From Enterococcus sp. 9E7_DIV0242 (GTDB lineage: Bacteria; Bacillota; Bacilli; Lactobacillales; Enterococcaceae): DNA of 64,000 nucleotides. The translations under genes and the position numbers were made by a program. Where the stretch lies: positions 4,453,001-4,517,000 of the forward strand of contig NZ_CP147247.1 in assembly GCF_002140975.2 (NCBI RefSeq), given 5' to 3'. This document shows, piece by piece, positions 63,052 to 64,000 of the stretch (position 1 is its first letter; the number at the start of each line of letters is the position of its first letter). The notes below the pieces were generated by a model. The model searched no databases, was not told where the DNA came from, and saw only the letters and a program-made list of their open reading frames with translations.

Positions 63052-64000
63052 ATGGGAAATGCAGCACAAGTAACGAGAAAACATTTTCGATTTCCAGCCT
63101 ATGATGATCAGGTAGGAGTAAAGCTGTCTACAGGAAATGGACGTAAGCTTTTTCAAAATGAACCGCTTTTGAATGAGCGAGGAAATTTTACTGCTGAAGG
63201 CTATCAGGAATTCGAATCTACAAATAAGAATACACCTACAAATGTAGCGACTAATACAGCAACAACAGCACCAAGACAATCTACAACAGTTTCTAAAAAG
63301 CAAGCAGCAATCGCTGATTTAAAGCAGCAAGAGCACACAAAGGAACAAGTGGAAGAATTAAAGCGCCACAAATTGAACCTTCCTGATTACTCAACACATC
63401 ATAGCAGAGTAATGGAACCTCAAAAAAAGCCTAATTTATTTGGATCTATGCATAAGCAGAGCAAAGAAACGTTCGAATCTGCTACATTTGGCAGACGGAC
63501 GACAGGGAGAAAAATCACTTCTTTCAATGACTCGAAAAAGTCAGAAGCACCTTATTTTGTTCCCACTTACGTTCCGGCTTCAGTGATACCGGATGAGGTC
63601 CCTAAGTTTACAGAGATTTCTGATCAGGATCTTTTGGCTGCTATGAAGAAGGATTCAACGTCCTATTTGATTTTGGATAATGAGGACACTTTGTTTAGAG
63701 AAAAACGAGTAGAAGAGCCGGCAGTTCAAAAATTCAATGTACCAAATGAAGAACCTGATATCCCATTGACGCGCCGTCAATATCAAAAAATCCGTCCAAA
63801 TATGCAACGTTTTGGTGGAACAGATACAGAACAAGAATTACCACGTTCTCGTACAGAGCTTAAGTCTGCAAAAAATCAGACCTCTTATGCTCAAAAAGTA
63901 TCTGAAGCGGAGCAACAACAGAAAAAAGGAATCATGGATAAATCATTGAGTGGTCTTATTGAGGATTCCAGCATGGAAATGACAAATAGCAAGTATTTCA
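63052..64000 (+). CDS. Unrecognised protein, 3' end outside window
   Basis: From ATG 63052 (SD AAAGGA, 9 bp upstream) the frame stays open for at least 316 codons to the end of the window. The product starts MGNAAQVTRKHFRFPAYDDQ and is mostly polar, rich in Thr, Lys, Gln and Ser, with no membrane helix so far. Its first 316 residues look disordered, like the N-terminal linker of a larger protein. I cannot assign a family; a SftA/FtsK-like protein is only one guess. Confidence 0.75.
   Translation, partial: MGNAAQVTRKHFRFPAYDDQVGVKLSTGNGRKLFQNEPLLNERGNFTAEGYQEFESTNKNTPTNVATNTATTAPRQSTTVSKKQAAIADLKQQEHTKEQVEELKRHKLNLPDYSTHHSRVMEPQKKPNLFGSMHKQSKETFESATFGRRTTGRKITSFNDSKKSEAPYFVPTYVPASVIPDEVPKFTEISDQDLLAAMKKDSTSYLILDNEDTLFREKRVEEPAVQKFNVPNEEPDIPLTRRQYQKIRPNMQRFGGTDTEQELPRSRTELKSAKNQTSYAQKVSEAEQQQKKGIMDKSLSGLIEDSSMEMTNSKYF

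Overview
The window looks like a low-GC Firmicutes chromosome, most probably a non-faecalis Enterococcus. The evidence is the WxL surface-protein locus, the conserved rimP-nusA-rnpM-ylxQ-infB-rbfA operon, the trmK-nif3-pepT block, the dinG-ypmB-aspB-asnS block, T-box and TPP riboswitches, and strong AGGAGG ribosome sites. I see no rRNA, tRNA, CRISPR array or insertion sequence. Both ends cut genes: a NUDIX/NrtR-type regulator at the left and an unrecognised coding region at the right.

Region 1 (1-3.0 kb) holds the end of the NUDIX regulator, a lone intact tyrosine recombinase bracketed by paired short repeats, possible gene remnants, and three hairpins that insulate the next locus.

Region 2 (3.0-17.9 kb) is one long surface locus. 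It runs from a winged-helix regulator through a pectate-lyase-like surface protein, a large WxL protein, a small LPXTG protein, two short WxL proteins, a DUF916/DUF3324 WxL-interacting membrane protein and a two-pass membrane protein, to two type I signal peptidases (the first with Arg where the catalytic Lys belongs), a YfhO-family GT-C-like membrane protein and two lipoproteins. By gene order this is a secretion, processing and surface-assembly module. The joint presence of WxL proteins, their membrane partner, dedicated signal peptidases and YfhO is the most system-like feature of the window.

Region 3 (18-23.6 kb) has an Rgg-type regulator divergent from a GPP34 protein with a 16-bp palindrome beside the regulator, a possible truncated bL35 paralogue and a frameshifted small gene, an AraC/GyrI-like regulator, acetyltransferases and RNase HIII.

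Region 4 (23.6-34.5 kb) is translation and transcription housekeeping: rimP to rbfA with a repeat-expanded IF-2 N-terminus, an acetyltransferase, a protein with an FGE-like C-terminus, and alaS behind a T-box that may be followed by a second, decayed one.

Region 5 (34.7-42.0 kb) is a single 2435-residue adhesin with collagen-binding-like domains and 13 SpaA/Cna_B-like modules, but no LPXTG motif.

Region 6 (42.3-53.3 kb) holds trmK, a Nif3-like protein, pepT, a lipid kinase, a DUF1294 protein, a flippase-like protein, a TPP-riboswitch thiamin salvage operon (tenA-thiM-thiD-thiE plus a GFA protein) and a YjeM-like permease. Region 7 (53.5-64 kb) holds an unknown 510-residue protein, an orphan YfhO C-terminus, dinG-ypmB-aspB-asnS, and a mostly non-coding 0.8 kb before the truncated last gene.
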